Source of the DNA: Prolixibacter denitrificans
GTDB lineage: Bacteria > Bacteroidota > Bacteroidia > Bacteroidales > Prolixibacteraceae
Length of the DNA: 64,000 nt
Assembly (NCBI RefSeq): GCF_003014495.1
Contig: NZ_PYGC01000013.1
Coordinates: 46,061 to 110,060, forward strand
Reading direction: 5' to 3'
In this document: piece after piece, positions 42,679 to 51,776 of the stretch
Layout of the letters: each line of letters opens with the position of its first letter
How positions within the stretch are numbered: position 1 is the first letter of the stretch
The notes under the pieces: generated by a model
Databases searched by the model: none
Told to the model about the DNA's origin: nothing
What the model saw: the letters and a program-made list of their open reading frames with translations, nothing else
Made by a program: the position numbers and the translations under genes

Positions 42679-43281
42679 ATGATCAATCCACAAGAATGGC
42701 TCGAATTCGGGCAAAAGTTTCACGGACACAAATGTCCGGCTATGCCTATGGGACTGCGCGTTGGTGCAGCTGCCATGAACGCACTGGGTGTTGAACGCGC
42801 CCGCGACGGACAACTCATCGCTTTTGTTGACCTGGGCGATGACCATTGTGCTACCTGCTTTGCCGATGGTTTGCAGGTGATTATGGGAACCACTTTCGGC
42901 AAGGGAAACATTAAAAAAACACACAAAGGTAAATGGGCTGTTATTGTTGTCGACAAAGCCAGTGGCAAAGCTGTGCGGGTGACTCCCCGGGCTGAGGCCA
43001 TGCTTGCCAACAAACAGACCTCCTTCTTCAAAGACTACCGTGAAAAAGGAATTCCGGCCAGTAAAGTTCCTGATGAAACGGTTGAACCACTCGTTAAAAA
43101 CGTGATGAATGCTCCTGCCGATAAAATCCTGATCGTGTCGGAGGTATTTGATTACGATTTGAAAGAGCATCCCCACAGCTTCAACAGCTTTGTTTGTGAA
43201 GAATGTGGCGAAATGACAGTAATGGAATATGGTCGCGTAAAGGGCGATAAAAAGGTTTGCATGGACTGTGCAGCTAAATAA
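42679..43281 (+). CDS. FmdE-family protein with C-terminal zinc ribbon
   Basis: 200 aa from the ATG at 42679 (MINPQEWLEFGQKFHGHKCP). The FmdE domain is recognised by FHGHKCPAMPMGLR (H15, H17, C19) and DDHCATCFADG (C57, C60). A C-terminal zinc ribbon has C173-x2-C176 and C194-x2-C197. FmdE domains occur in methanogens and in many anaerobic bacteria, where they are tied to molybdenum/tungsten or formate enzymes or to unknown metal handling. Here it is linked to a TauE permease and a porin under TetR control; the role is open. Confidence 0.82.
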   Translation: MINPQEWLEFGQKFHGHKCPAMPMGLRVGAAAMNALGVERARDGQLIAFVDLGDDHCATCFADGLQVIMGTTFGKGNIKKTHKGKWAVIVVDKASGKAVRVTPRAEAMLANKQTSFFKDYREKGIPASKVPDETVEPLVKNVMNAPADKILIVSEVFDYDLKEHPHSFNSFVCEECGEMTVMEYGRVKGDKKVCMDCAAK

Positions 43282-43319
43282 AGATTACTGCTTTTCATAA
43301 TTTTCTGTTATACTTGGCC

Positions 43320-43362
43320 ACCCGGTATATTGCATGGGAATATCTCCTAACAAATACCGGGT
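43320..43362 (+). terminator. Probable intrinsic terminator after the fmdE gene
   Basis: ACCCGGTAT (43320-43328) pairs perfectly with ATACCGGGT (43354-43362) across a 25-nt loop, followed by TTCTTTG. The loop is long and the T run short. Confidence 0.55.
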
Positions 43363-43437
43363 TTCTTTGTACCTAAACTTTTTCACCTTCTCTTCTCCTC
43401 TCCTTTCCTGCTAAAGTAAAAAAAAAATGCATTTTTA

Positions 43438-43455
43438 TGACGTATAATTACGTCA
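43438..43455. promoter_or_regulatory. ArsR operator 1 (second ars operon)
   Basis: TGACGTATAATTACGTCA: arms TGACG/CGTCA around an AT-rich 8-bp centre. A second copy starts 28 bp later. Confidence 0.8.
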
Positions 43456-43465
43456 TGTTAATATT

Positions 43466-43483
43466 TGACGTATATTTGCGTCA
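43466..43483. promoter_or_regulatory. ArsR operator 2 (second ars operon), over the -7 element
   Basis: TGACGTATATTTGCGTCA repeats the same arms and spacing. Its centre contains TATATTTG (43471-43478), a perfect -7 element, so a bound repressor would block the promoter. Confidence 0.82.
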
Positions 43484-43496
43484 AAAGAAATACAAG

Positions 43497-43829
43497 ATGG
43501 TACAAAGTAAAACCGAACTATTCGAGCAGGAGCTCATTGAGAAGGCAACACTTTTCAAGGCTCTGGCTCATCCGGCCCGGCTGCATATCCTCCGGTTCCT
43601 GGCTGCCACGCAATCGTGCATAACAGGTGATATTTCCGATGAGCTGCCCCTGGGACGAACCACCGTCAATCAACATCTGAAAGAGTTGAAAGAGGTAGGG
43701 CTGATCACCGGGCACATCGAAGGCGTTAAAACCAAATACTGTCTGGACATGGACAATGTGAAACGCCTTCAGAAAGAACTGGGCGGTTTTATTGACGACT
43801 TGCATATCGAAGATTATTGCTGCGAATAA
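43497..43829 (+). CDS. ArsR-family metalloregulator (second ars operon)
   Basis: 110 aa from the ATG at 43497; an upstream in-frame ATG at 43437 would place the operators inside the coding region. HTH region ELPLGRTTVNQHLKELKEVGL. Cysteines C41 (TQSCITGD), C82 (KYCLD) and the C-terminal C108/C109 (DYCCE) are candidate As(III) ligands. It resembles the first ArsR (same ELP-x-x-K/R-S/T-T layout) but recognises a clearly different operator. It heads arsC-arsM-acr3. Confidence 0.92.
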   Translation: MVQSKTELFEQELIEKATLFKALAHPARLHILRFLAATQSCITGDISDELPLGRTTVNQHLKELKEVGLITGHIEGVKTKYCLDMDNVKRLQKELGGFIDDLHIEDYCCE

Positions 43830-43868
43830 ACAGCAACATCATTCATACACTTAAATCCTCCATATCAA

Positions 43869-44294
43869 ATGAACGTACTTATTTTATGCACCGGAAACTC
43901 CTGCCGCAGTCAAATGGCTCACGGTTTCCTGCAATCATTCGATAAACGCATCAACGTGCAATCGGCCGGCACCGAAGCCTCAGGCAAGCTGAATGAAAAG
44001 GCGGTAGCAGCCATGAAGGAAATTGGCATCGATATCAGTCACCATACCTCCGACCCGGTCGACAAATACCTGAACGACGAATGGGACTATGTAATCACTG
44101 TTTGTGGTGGTGCGAACGAGACCTGCCCGGCTTTCATGGGAAAAGTCAAGCACCGTCTTCACATCGGATTCGATGATCCGTCGCATGCTACCGGAACGGA
44201 CGAATTCATTTGGAGTGAATTTATCCGCGTACGCGATGAAATAAAAGCGGCTTTTTACCAGCTGTATACAAATGATATTAAACCTCAAATATAA
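43869..44294 (+). CDS. arsC: Arsenate reductase, low-molecular-weight phosphatase type (ArsC)
   Basis: 141 aa. P-loop C7-TGNSC-R13 at the N-terminus, with C79 and C86 (VCGGANETCP) forming the redox relay of thioredoxin-dependent ArsC. The general acid Asp lies in GFDDPSHATG. Reduces arsenate to arsenite in the cytoplasm. Second gene of the arsR-arsC-arsM-acr3 operon. Confidence 0.94.
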   Translation: MNVLILCTGNSCRSQMAHGFLQSFDKRINVQSAGTEASGKLNEKAVAAMKEIGIDISHHTSDPVDKYLNDEWDYVITVCGGANETCPAFMGKVKHRLHIGFDDPSHATGTDEFIWSEFIRVRDEIKAAFYQLYTNDIKPQI

Positions 44295-44300
44295 TCCGCT

Positions 44301-45110
44301 ATGCAAGTAAAACCCGAAGATTTAAAACTGCTCGTGCAGGAAAAGTATGGTGAGATTGCCTCACAAAGTAAGGAAGTAAACCAATCATCGTGCTGTGGCG
44401 GAACCAGTTGCTGCGGTGATTCCACTTACACCATTTTCAGCGACGACTACACCATGCTGAAAGGTTACAATGCTGACGCCGATCTGGGGCTGGGTTGTGG
44501 TTTGCCCACCGAATTTGCTCGCATTTCAAAGGGTGACCATGTACTCGATTTGGGAAGCGGTGCCGGAAACGACTGCTTCGTGGCTCGTGCCATCACCGGC
44601 GAAACCGGGAAAGTGACCGGCCTCGATTTTACCGATGCCATGCTCGAAAAAGCCCGGAAAAATCTGGAGAAGACCGGCTTCACGAATGTCGAATTTGTGA
44701 AAGGCGACATCGAAGAGATGCCGTTGCCGGAAAATACCTTCGATGTGGTCATCAGCAACTGCGTGCTCAACCTGGTTCCCGATAAGGAAAAAGCCTTTAG
44801 CGGTATTTTCAGGGTACTGAAACCCGGAGGACACTTTTGTATCTCCGACGTGGTGCTGGACGGTGTTCTGCCGGAAGGCTTAATCAAAGAAGCCGAAATG
44901 TATGCCGGATGTGTATCGGGCGCGATTCAGCGTGAGCAATATCTTTCCATTATCGAAGAGAAAGGCTTTTCCGATATAAAGGTCGAAAAGAACAAAGCCA
45001 TCACCATCCCGGATGATATCCTGAGCAATTACCTGTCGGAGCAGGAAATGGAAGAGTACAAGACTTCCGGAACCGGCATTTTCAGTATTACCGTTACTGC
45101 GAACAAATAA
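44301..45110 (+). CDS. arsM: Arsenite S-adenosylmethionine methyltransferase ArsM
   Basis: 269 aa Rossmann methyltransferase with SAM motif VLDLGSGAGNDCFVA (81-95). The three As(III)-binding cysteines of the family can be assigned as C66 (GLGCGLP), C154 (SNCVLNL) and C204 (YAGCVSG). An extra Cys cluster near the N-terminus (SSCCGGTSCCGD, 30-40) is typical of ArsM in anaerobes. Converts arsenite to methylarsenicals, products that ArsP (38.9 kb) could export. It begins 6 bp after arsC. Confidence 0.94.
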   Translation: MQVKPEDLKLLVQEKYGEIASQSKEVNQSSCCGGTSCCGDSTYTIFSDDYTMLKGYNADADLGLGCGLPTEFARISKGDHVLDLGSGAGNDCFVARAITGETGKVTGLDFTDAMLEKARKNLEKTGFTNVEFVKGDIEEMPLPENTFDVVISNCVLNLVPDKEKAFSGIFRVLKPGGHFCISDVVLDGVLPEGLIKEAEMYAGCVSGAIQREQYLSIIEEKGFSDIKVEKNKAITIPDDILSNYLSEQEMEEYKTSGTGIFSITVTANK

Positions 45111-45119
45111 TTTTAAGCG

Positions 45120-46151
45120 ATGGATCAACAAAAAAAGCATATCGGTTTCTTTGAGAAATACCTTACGTTGTGGGTAGCCCTGTGCATTGCGGGGGGAATC
45201 GCTATCGGCCGCTTTGCCGGTGATAGCATTCAATTTTTGAGCAAAATGGAGCTGTTTCATGTCAATATCCCGGTGGCTGTGCTCATCTGGTTGATGATTT
45301 ACCCCATGATGTTGCAAATTGACTTTTCCAGCCTCAAAAAAGTTGGGAAACGTCCCAAGGGATTAATCCTCACGCTGGTTGTCAATTGGCTGATCAAGCC
45401 TTTCACAATGGCTTTCTTTGCCTGGATTTTCTTTTCCAAGCTTTACTCAGCGTTCATTAATCCGGATATGGCCGGTGAATATATTGCCGGTGCCATTTTG
45501 TTGGGGGCAGCGCCTTGTACGGCAATGGTATTTGTATGGAGTTACCTCACTGACGGAGATCCTAACTATACACTCGTACAGGTTTCGATAAATGACCTTA
45601 TTATTTTGGTTGCCTTTGTGCCTATTGTAGGGCTGTTGCTGGGTATTACCAATGTCCACATTCCTTATAATACACTCATCGCCAGCATTCTGATTTTTGT
45701 AGTCATTCCTCTGGCAGCCGGATACACCACAAATAAGCGACTCATTCGCCGCAAAGGCGAAGAGTGGTTTAAGACTGTATTTCTTCCCCGGTTTAAACCA
45801 GTTTCCATTGTCGCGTTGCTTAGCACACTGGTACTATTATTTGCCTTCCAGGGAACGAATATCACCCACAATCCGCTCATCATTTTATTGGTAGCTATAC
45901 CACTGATCATCCAGACCTATTTCATCTTTTTTATTACCTGGCTTGGTGGCCGACGACTAAAATTGCCACATACTGTTTGCGCTCCGGCTGCAATGATTGG
46001 CGCCAGTAACTTCTTCGAACTGGCAGTGGCTGTAGCTATTTCCCTGTTTGGATTACAATCCCCGGCTGCGTTGGTGACTGTTGTGGGTGTATTGGTAGAA
46101 GTACCGGTTATGCTCTCTCTTGTGCGTCTCGCGAATCGCTGGAAATACTGA
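45120..46151 (+). CDS. acr3: ACR3-family arsenite efflux transporter
   Basis: 343 aa with ten predicted transmembrane helices. The family signature [31 protein letters not shown] holds the essential cysteine, and the second half has [35 protein letters not shown]. Exports arsenite driven by the proton gradient. Last gene of the second ars operon, 9 bp after arsM. Confidence 0.94.
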   Translation: MDQQKKHIGFFEKYLTLWVALCIAGGIAIGRFAGDSIQFLSKMELFHVNIPVAVLIWLMIYPMMLQIDFSSLKKVGKRPKGLILTLVVNWLIKPFTMAFFAWIFFSKLYSAFINPDMAGEYIAGAILLGAAPCTAMVFVWSYLTDGDPNYTLVQVSINDLIILVAFVPIVGLLLGITNVHIPYNTLIASILIFVVIPLAAGYTTNKRLIRRKGEEWFKTVFLPRFKPVSIVALLSTLVLLFAFQGTNITHNPLIILLVAIPLIIQTYFIFFITWLGGRRLKLPHTVCAPAAMIGASNFFELAVAVAISLFGLQSPAALVTVVGVLVEVPVMLSLVRLANRWKY

Positions 46152-46862
46152 TAAGATAATCTGAAGACAGTGATTGGTCTGCAGGTGAAAGTGCCAGTGA
46201 TGATAGCATTGGTGAATGTGGCTTTTCGGTTGAAGAAAGCGTATTTTGTGAGATAGCGAGTAGTTGTTTACAAGGGACAGTACGATAATATTGGGGATAA
46301 GGATTACGCTAATTTTTGCTAATTACACGAAACGAAGTTCGACGAAGTCAATTGCTTCGATGCTGTGTACAAGCAGGCCTGAAGGGCCGCAAGCTCATAG
46401 CCCGGGGCAAGGAGGCACGACGCCGCCCCGGGTAACGATACCCCAGTAAACAGCGGCACACGTTCTATTGTGGATTGGAATGGTGACGATCTTGCGCCGC
46501 ACATGCCGGCATTGCTATGAAATGCCAAAAGCCCTTTCATGTTCTGAATTCGGGAGGGACAGCGCAGCCTGAAACCGGGTTAGTGCGCGGCCACGATGTA
46601 TCGTGGCCCTACCAGGTCGGCATCCATTTTGAATGGTTTAGCTCACCCTCTATTCAGATAATGCCATTGTGAAATTTGTGCTTTCTTTGTGTTCATTGTG
46701 GTTTATTTTTTTTAACACAAAGGACACAAGGCTTTACCGCCAGGAACACAAAGACGACGCGTACATCGAAGCCGAACAACAGGAACAAGAGTAACCATAG
46801 GAACAACAGTAACCGCGCAGCCTAACCTGTAAGCGTCTATCGTCTGTTCTCTTCAGATTTTG
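46152..46862. other. Intergenic region of decayed repeats, about 710 bp
   Basis: No real gene. It contains a CCCGGGGC/GCCCCGGG hairpin (46401-46432), a palindrome GGCCACGATGTATCGTGGCC (46589-46608), a segment near 46445-46520 resembling 59020-59095 (AGCGGC..AC.TTCTA..G.GGAT, then CGCCGCAC), and an AACAACAG-type array at 46770-46830. Small frames here follow these repeats and lack codon character. Confidence 0.6.
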
Positions 46863-46887
46863 TATCTTTGTTTCCCTTAAAAAGGAG
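46863..46887 (+). promoter_or_regulatory. -7 element and ribosome-binding site of mnmE
   Basis: TATCTTTG (46863-46870) matches TAnnTTTG; GGAG at 46884-46887 is 9 bp before the ATG. Confidence 0.55.
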
Positions 46888-46896
46888 ACCAGAAAG

Positions 46897-48297
46897 ATGA
46901 TCGATCAATCAACCATATGCGCCATTTCCACCCCACCGGGCGTGGGTGGCATCGCGGTAATTCGCCTTTCAGGCCAGAAGGCCATTGCCATTACCGACCA
47001 AGTTTTCATTTCTCCCAACACGAGCAAAAACATGGCCGACCAACCGGCCAATACCCTCCATTTCGGTACCATTCGCAGCGGCGAGAAGATTATCGACGAG
47101 GTGGTGGTGAGCCTGTTTCGTGCCCCTCATTCCTTTACCGGTGAGGATGTGGTCGAGATTTCGTGCCATGGGTCGCAATATATCCAGCAAGCGATTCTCG
47201 AACTGCTGTTATCGAAAGGAGCCCGCATGGCCGGTCCGGGAGAGTTTACTCAAAGGGCGTTCCTGAACGGGAAGATGGACCTCTCGCAGGCTGAAGCCGT
47301 GGCCGACCTGATTGCCTCTACCTCGGCCGCATCGCACAAACTGGCCCTGAACCAGATGCGCGGAGGCTTCTCACAGGAACTGATTAAGCTGCGCGGAGAA
47401 TTGCTCAGCTTTGTGTCACTCATTGAGCTGGAGCTTGATTTTAGTGAGGAAGATGTGGAATTTGCCGACCGGACCCAATTGCTCGAACTGGCTACCCGCA
47501 TCGAGGAAATGATTGGCAAGCTGGCCGACTCGTTCAAGCTGGGAAATGTCATCAAAAACGGTATTCCGGTCACCATTGCCGGCGAAACCAACGTGGGCAA
47601 ATCGACCTTGTTGAACGCCCTGCTGAATGACGAACGCGCCATCGTATCGGAGATTGCAGGAACCACACGCGACGTTATTGAAGACGTTATCAATATTCGG
47701 GGCGTCAGCTTCCGGTTCATCGACACGGCCGGTATCCGTACCACTGCCGACAAAATAGAAAGTATGGGTATCGAGCGGACATATCAGAAAATCAAACAGG
47801 CCAGCATTGTGCTGCTGCTTCTCGACCTCACCCGGGAACCCGAAAAATACCTTCAGAACCTGGAAGATGTGCGCCAGCATATCAACCAACAGAACCTGAT
47901 CATCGTAGGGAACAAAGCCGACCAGGTGGACGAAGGCGTTGTCCGAAAGATGCTAATGGACATTACCCTGGCCGATAATGAAGATATGGTCTTCATCTCC
48001 GCCAAGATGGGCCATAACATCGACAGCTTGAAAAGCCTGTTACTGGAAACAGTGAACCTGTCGCGTTTAGACAGCGAAGAAGATGTGATTGTGACCAACG
48101 CCCGTCACTATGAAGCGCTCACCCAGGCCCGCGAATCCATTCAGCGCGTGCTGGATGGTATCGAAAATGGCATTACCGGTGATTTTCTGTCGCAGGATAT
48201 CCGCGAATGTATGCACTATCTCGGTCTTATCACCGGTGAGATCAGCACGGACGAGGTGCTGGGGAATATTTTCCGGAATTTTTGTATCGGAAAGTAA
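46897..48297 (+). CDS. mnmE: tRNA modification GTPase MnmE
   Basis: 466 aa. N-terminal tetrahydrofolate-binding domain (1-120), helical domain, and an inserted Ras-like G domain with P-loop GETNVGKS (229-236), DTAG (in RFIDTAGIRTT) and NKAD (about 346). The C-terminal FCIGK carries the conserved Cys (C463). With MnmG it installs the carboxymethylaminomethyl group on U34 of certain tRNAs. Housekeeping gene; a good chromosomal landmark. Confidence 0.97.
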   Translation: MIDQSTICAISTPPGVGGIAVIRLSGQKAIAITDQVFISPNTSKNMADQPANTLHFGTIRSGEKIIDEVVVSLFRAPHSFTGEDVVEISCHGSQYIQQAILELLLSKGARMAGPGEFTQRAFLNGKMDLSQAEAVADLIASTSAASHKLALNQMRGGFSQELIKLRGELLSFVSLIELELDFSEEDVEFADRTQLLELATRIEEMIGKLADSFKLGNVIKNGIPVTIAGETNVGKSTLLNALLNDERAIVSEIAGTTRDVIEDVINIRGVSFRFIDTAGIRTTADKIESMGIERTYQKIKQASIVLLLLDLTREPEKYLQNLEDVRQHINQQNLIIVGNKADQVDEGVVRKMLMDITLADNEDMVFISAKMGHNIDSLKSLLLETVNLSRLDSEEDVIVTNARHYEALTQARESIQRVLDGIENGITGDFLSQDIRECMHYLGLITGEISTDEVLGNIFRNFCIGK

Positions 48298-48354
48298 CGA
48301 AAAACTTCAGATTCAAGCGACGATTTCGATGCTATCAGTATATTGCTAGAATAC

Positions 48355-49341
48355 TCACTGAAACAACTCCAGAATTTCCTCCAGAATTACCTTTCCAAAG
48401 TAGTCGGTCAGATTGACCGTTGAAAGGATTTGCCGGAGGTTTTCGGTTTCGTGCGGCACACCGACGAGCTTTTCTTCGAGCTCTTCGATGGGTTGCGATG
48501 CAAAGAAATCGCCGAAAATCTTCACGTCCTGAATGACACCCTTCTTCACATCCATGTGCAGTTCGATGAAACCGGCGGGTACTTTAATGGCTTTGTTGAA
48601 ATCGTAGCTGGGTGAACCACCAAAATTCCAGTCCCAGGTACTGTACTTTTCCGCGGCCAGTTGCTCTATTTTCGCCACTTCATCCGATCTTAACTGATGA
48701 ATGGTTGTATTCTCTCCGTTCTCCTTGACGATTTGTCCGATAAGCAGCTCCTTAAATTTGTCGACGGTAATGCCTCCCGGGAAATAGTCAATCAGGTTCG
48801 TTACGCGGGCCCGGGCCGACTTCACCGCTTTGTCCCGGAATTTCAATGGATTAATTTTCAACGCCTCACTCAATACCTTCATCTCGGAATCCAGCAAAAT
48901 GGTACCGTGTTGAATGAGCTTTCCGTTGCGTGCCAGCTTAGCGTTACCGCTGAATTTCTTGCCATCGATCACCAAATCATTCCGTCCTTCGAGTTTAGCC
49001 GGCACATCCAGGTTGTTCAGCAAATCGACCACCGGCTGGGTGAATTTCGAGAAATCGGAAAAATCGTCGTCGCCCAGGGGCGTATGGAACGAGAAGTTTA
49101 GATTCCCCAGGTCGTGGTAAACGGCACCACCGCCCGACATGCGGCGAACTACCTTTATCTTGTTTTCCGTGACATAATCGAGGTTGATTTCCGCCAGCGT
49201 ATTCTGGAACCGTCCCACAATGATGGAAGGCGCATTTACGTATAGCAAGAAGATCTCGTCGTTCGGATATGTATTCAGCAAATACTCTTCGGAAGCGATA
49301 TTGAAATAAGCGTTATTTGAGGGCGAATCGATAATCAGCAT
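48355..49341 (-). CDS. lplA: Lipoate-protein ligase
   Basis: 328 aa from the ATG at 49341 (MLIIDSPSNNAYFNIASEEY). Catalytic N-domain with RRMSGGGAVYHDLGNLNFSF (lipoyl-AMP loop) and the lysine-containing VIDGKKFSGNAKL, followed by the LplA C-terminal domain. It activates lipoate with ATP and attaches it to E2 or GcvH lysines. Convergent with mnmE, 57 bp apart. Confidence 0.92.
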   Translation of the reverse strand: MLIIDSPSNNAYFNIASEEYLLNTYPNDEIFLLYVNAPSIIVGRFQNTLAEINLDYVTENKIKVVRRMSGGGAVYHDLGNLNFSFHTPLGDDDFSDFSKFTQPVVDLLNNLDVPAKLEGRNDLVIDGKKFSGNAKLARNGKLIQHGTILLDSEMKVLSEALKINPLKFRDKAVKSARARVTNLIDYFPGGITVDKFKELLIGQIVKENGENTTIHQLRSDEVAKIEQLAAEKYSTWDWNFGGSPSYDFNKAIKVPAGFIELHMDVKKGVIQDVKIFGDFFASQPIEELEEKLVGVPHETENLRQILSTVNLTDYFGKVILEEILELFQ

Positions 49342-49479
49342 GAATAAATTTTTTTGCAAAAATAGGAAGTTTTTGGTTGTCAGAGTCACGAATCAAAAGG
49401 AATACAAAACATTAAGACTTTCAGTCTCCACATCGTTTTTAACCGATTAATGTGCTTGATTATAAGCTATCTAAATGAA

Positions 49480-49505
49480 AAATCCCGGCCAAATTGAACC
49501 GGGAT
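49480..49505. terminator. Intrinsic terminator after the esterase-like lipoprotein gene
   Basis: AATCCCGG (49480-49487) pairs with CCGGGATT (49498-49505); on minus it is followed by TTTTTCATT. It lies 43 bp after the stop at 49548. Confidence 0.78.
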
Positions 49506-49547
49506 TGTTTCTATTCAGCCCCCAAAAAAATGCCATCAAGTATTGTG

Positions 49548-50825
49548 TTAATTCTGTACCAGGTATTGCAGCCAGTATGCAATTTCCGATGCTGTAAAGT
49601 TGCAGTGCCCGTACCGGTCTGGAATGACGACAGGAGTCAGGTAATTTGATGATGGCGGGTTGAAATAGGCTTTCTCGTAATAGTCCACCTCCTGCTGAAC
49701 CAACGCTATGTGATCATACTGACCATGAATAGTAATTAGTGGAAGATCCAGAATTCCAGACGTTTCAAAATGATTATTGAGAGTTTGCACGGCTTTGCCC
49801 CAATCCGGCGTTTTAATGCGCTCAACGGTCAGGTTCAGTTTTCGATCATTATCCGAACCTTCATAAATCCTGCGGGGAAATTTGTTGTTAAAAGGATTCC
49901 CGTGTAACCGATCAACGGCGTCATTCGTCGCTTTAATGGCAAACCGCATGACATCAAGAATATTCCTAATGACCATTTGTGGATTAGTGCGGTCCGCAGG
50001 TATTCCGGAACAGTCCAAAAACTGATTTATCTTATTCCCGTTGTTATTCAAGTAATCATCGGACAAAACTTCAATGATGGCAGCCGGTAAGGTTCCGTTG
50101 TTCCATTCCTGAATGGTCCTTTTGGGAACAAATCTGGGACTTCCCAGGTAAATACCTTTAATGCTCGGTCCGAAAAAGTATTTGAACAGTACATGGGCAT
50201 CGCCGTAATACTGTAGCTGGTCATAAAAATTTCCAATCGGACAGCATGTCGCAACAGCAGCTGAAAACAATTCAGGATAATCTTCGACGGTTAGCACCGT
50301 GATTAAACCACCTTCTGAAGGCCCAACGAGAACAATACCATTCGGCGGATCATAGGTAGTGGCATTCGTAATGAAAAATTCGGCAATTGTTGTTCGCAGT
50401 AACAAAATATCCTGCTTTGCCTCCGGAACTATCAGACCATTGTCACGATAACTTGTCGTCGCATACCCCATCTCCAACGCATTGGTCACGAAATAGGAAA
50501 TTGGAATATAGCCGCCGGCACCATTGGGAATTGAGTCATCAGGTAAAGCCACAGGTTTGTCAAAATCGACATAACCATGGGCGTAAACCAATAAGATTTT
50601 AGGATTCGTTGAATTATTCCATGACGCAGGAAGTTGAATGTCGTAGAGGGCTCCAGAGGAAAGGGTACCGTTAGCTGGGGTAACACCCACCCCATTTTTC
50701 AATGTGCTGGTCTCCACATTTTCAGGTTCAAAAATTTCATCCTGACACCCGGGAATGAAAAATAAGGCCATCATTCCCAGAAAAATCAGGATAAATTTTT
50801 GTCGAAAATAAAGAGCTTTTTTCAT
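49548..50825 (-). CDS. Alpha/beta-hydrolase-like lipoprotein
   Basis: 425 aa from the ATG at 50825, with a lipoprotein signal (FFIPGC). Alpha/beta hydrolase features: VYAHGYVDF, nucleophile elbow GPSEGG (Ser), a late Asp in ITIHGQYDHIALV and the His in RYGHCNFT. It lacks a diagnostic subfamily signature, so esterase, lipase or peptidase activity cannot be told apart. Likely at the periplasmic face or cell surface. The frame continues upstream but that part has no signal peptide. Confidence 0.75.
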   Translation of the reverse strand: MKKALYFRQKFILIFLGMMALFFIPGCQDEIFEPENVETSTLKNGVGVTPANGTLSSGALYDIQLPASWNNSTNPKILLVYAHGYVDFDKPVALPDDSIPNGAGGYIPISYFVTNALEMGYATTSYRDNGLIVPEAKQDILLLRTTIAEFFITNATTYDPPNGIVLVGPSEGGLITVLTVEDYPELFSAAVATCCPIGNFYDQLQYYGDAHVLFKYFFGPSIKGIYLGSPRFVPKRTIQEWNNGTLPAAIIEVLSDDYLNNNGNKINQFLDCSGIPADRTNPQMVIRNILDVMRFAIKATNDAVDRLHGNPFNNKFPRRIYEGSDNDRKLNLTVERIKTPDWGKAVQTLNNHFETSGILDLPLITIHGQYDHIALVQQEVDYYEKAYFNPPSSNYLTPVVIPDRYGHCNFTASEIAYWLQYLVQN

Positions 50826-50976
50826 GGTAACTTGGTTTTTAGGTTCACCATTCAAGTTACGGTTTATATTGCTGAATTTCAATATATTGATGTTATCATA
50901 ACGATTGTCTTTATTCAATAGCTGCCAGGTAACATTTGCCTGAAAATAAATTGAAAAGAACTCCTGATTTGCAAAA

Positions 50977-51012
50977 AAGAAGGCCGCCCAACACATTCCG
51001 GGCAGCCTTCTT
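50977..51012 (-). terminator. Intrinsic terminator after the barrel gene
   Basis: On minus, a 13-bp stem with one mismatch (complements of 51000-51012 and 50977-50989, AAGAAGGC... type) is followed by a T run. Confidence 0.8.
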
Positions 51013-51065
51013 TCTTAGAAATTTTAATAGCCAACTCTCCTTCTTCAGATCATCCGAAAAGTTTC

Positions 51066-51776
51066 TTATAAATTATTCATGGGAATCGTCACATAGATAC
51101 CAATCCGGGCCCCCGACCAATCCTGCCTAACCGGACCATTCTCGCCGACCAGATAATGTAGAACATTCTCCTTCGTTTCTATTTTGCTTTTCGCATTATA
51201 TTCATAACCGGCATAAATACCAAAAGAGATGTCGGTAAAAAAGTAGCGACTCATCCTGACCTGCGGCATCATCCACCAGTTGTGGCTTTCGAACTGATAT
51301 GTTTCGTCAAACCCCTGACTGGGAATGACTAATTTTTCAGCTATATCAATATTAGCAAGCTTAATTCCGGAAGACAACTCCAGTCCCAAAAACAGGTTGC
51401 TCCCAACTTCTTGTTTATACGAAACGATTCCACCAAAATTCACGGCCCGGGCTTTAATATCCATCCTATACGAACCCGAATAATCGGCATAGCTGTTTCG
51501 TGCACCGGTGGAATAATAACCGGTAGTGGCCCCGAAACCGAACGATGGATTCAAATAGTACAACACGTCGGCTCCGAAATTAGCATAGCCCGGAAACGCT
51601 TTCATACTTTTCACATTCACCCCTATATCGGGAATGGCGTACTGCTGAAAATCTTTAAAATCAGCCATCGCATACGTACCCCAACCAATGGCCGGACGAA
51701 ATTCAAACCCCTGCCCTTTCAGACCTATACTAATGAAACAAAGGAAAACGAGCGGTATAATTCTTTTAATGGACAT
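51066..51776 (-). CDS. Outer-membrane beta-barrel protein
   Basis: 236 aa with a signal peptide (to about residue 21, GLKGQ) and strand-rich sequence (FEFRPAIGWGTYAM, FGFGATTGYYSTG, SFGIYAGYEYN, GIYVTIPMNNL). This is a Bacteroidota-type barrel of unknown function. Its first 11 bp overlap the end of the upstream lipoprotein gene, so the two are translationally coupled. Confidence 0.78.
   Translation of the reverse strand: MSIKRIIPLVFLCFISIGLKGQGFEFRPAIGWGTYAMADFKDFQQYAIPDIGVNVKSMKAFPGYANFGADVLYYLNPSFGFGATTGYYSTGARNSYADYSGSYRMDIKARAVNFGGIVSYKQEVGSNLFLGLELSSGIKLANIDIAEKLVIPSQGFDETYQFESHNWWMMPQVRMSRYFFTDISFGIYAGYEYNAKSKIETKENVLHYLVGENGPVRQDWSGARIGIYVTIPMNNL

Noticed and set aside
42679..43281. 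Methanogenesis-type formylmethanofuran dehydrogenase
   Set aside because: FmdE-family proteins are widespread in bacteria and no other Fmd/Fwd subunit is present.
46264..46540. Small open frames in the region after acr3
   Set aside because: They follow the palindromic and shared intergenic repeats, with no start signals or coding character.
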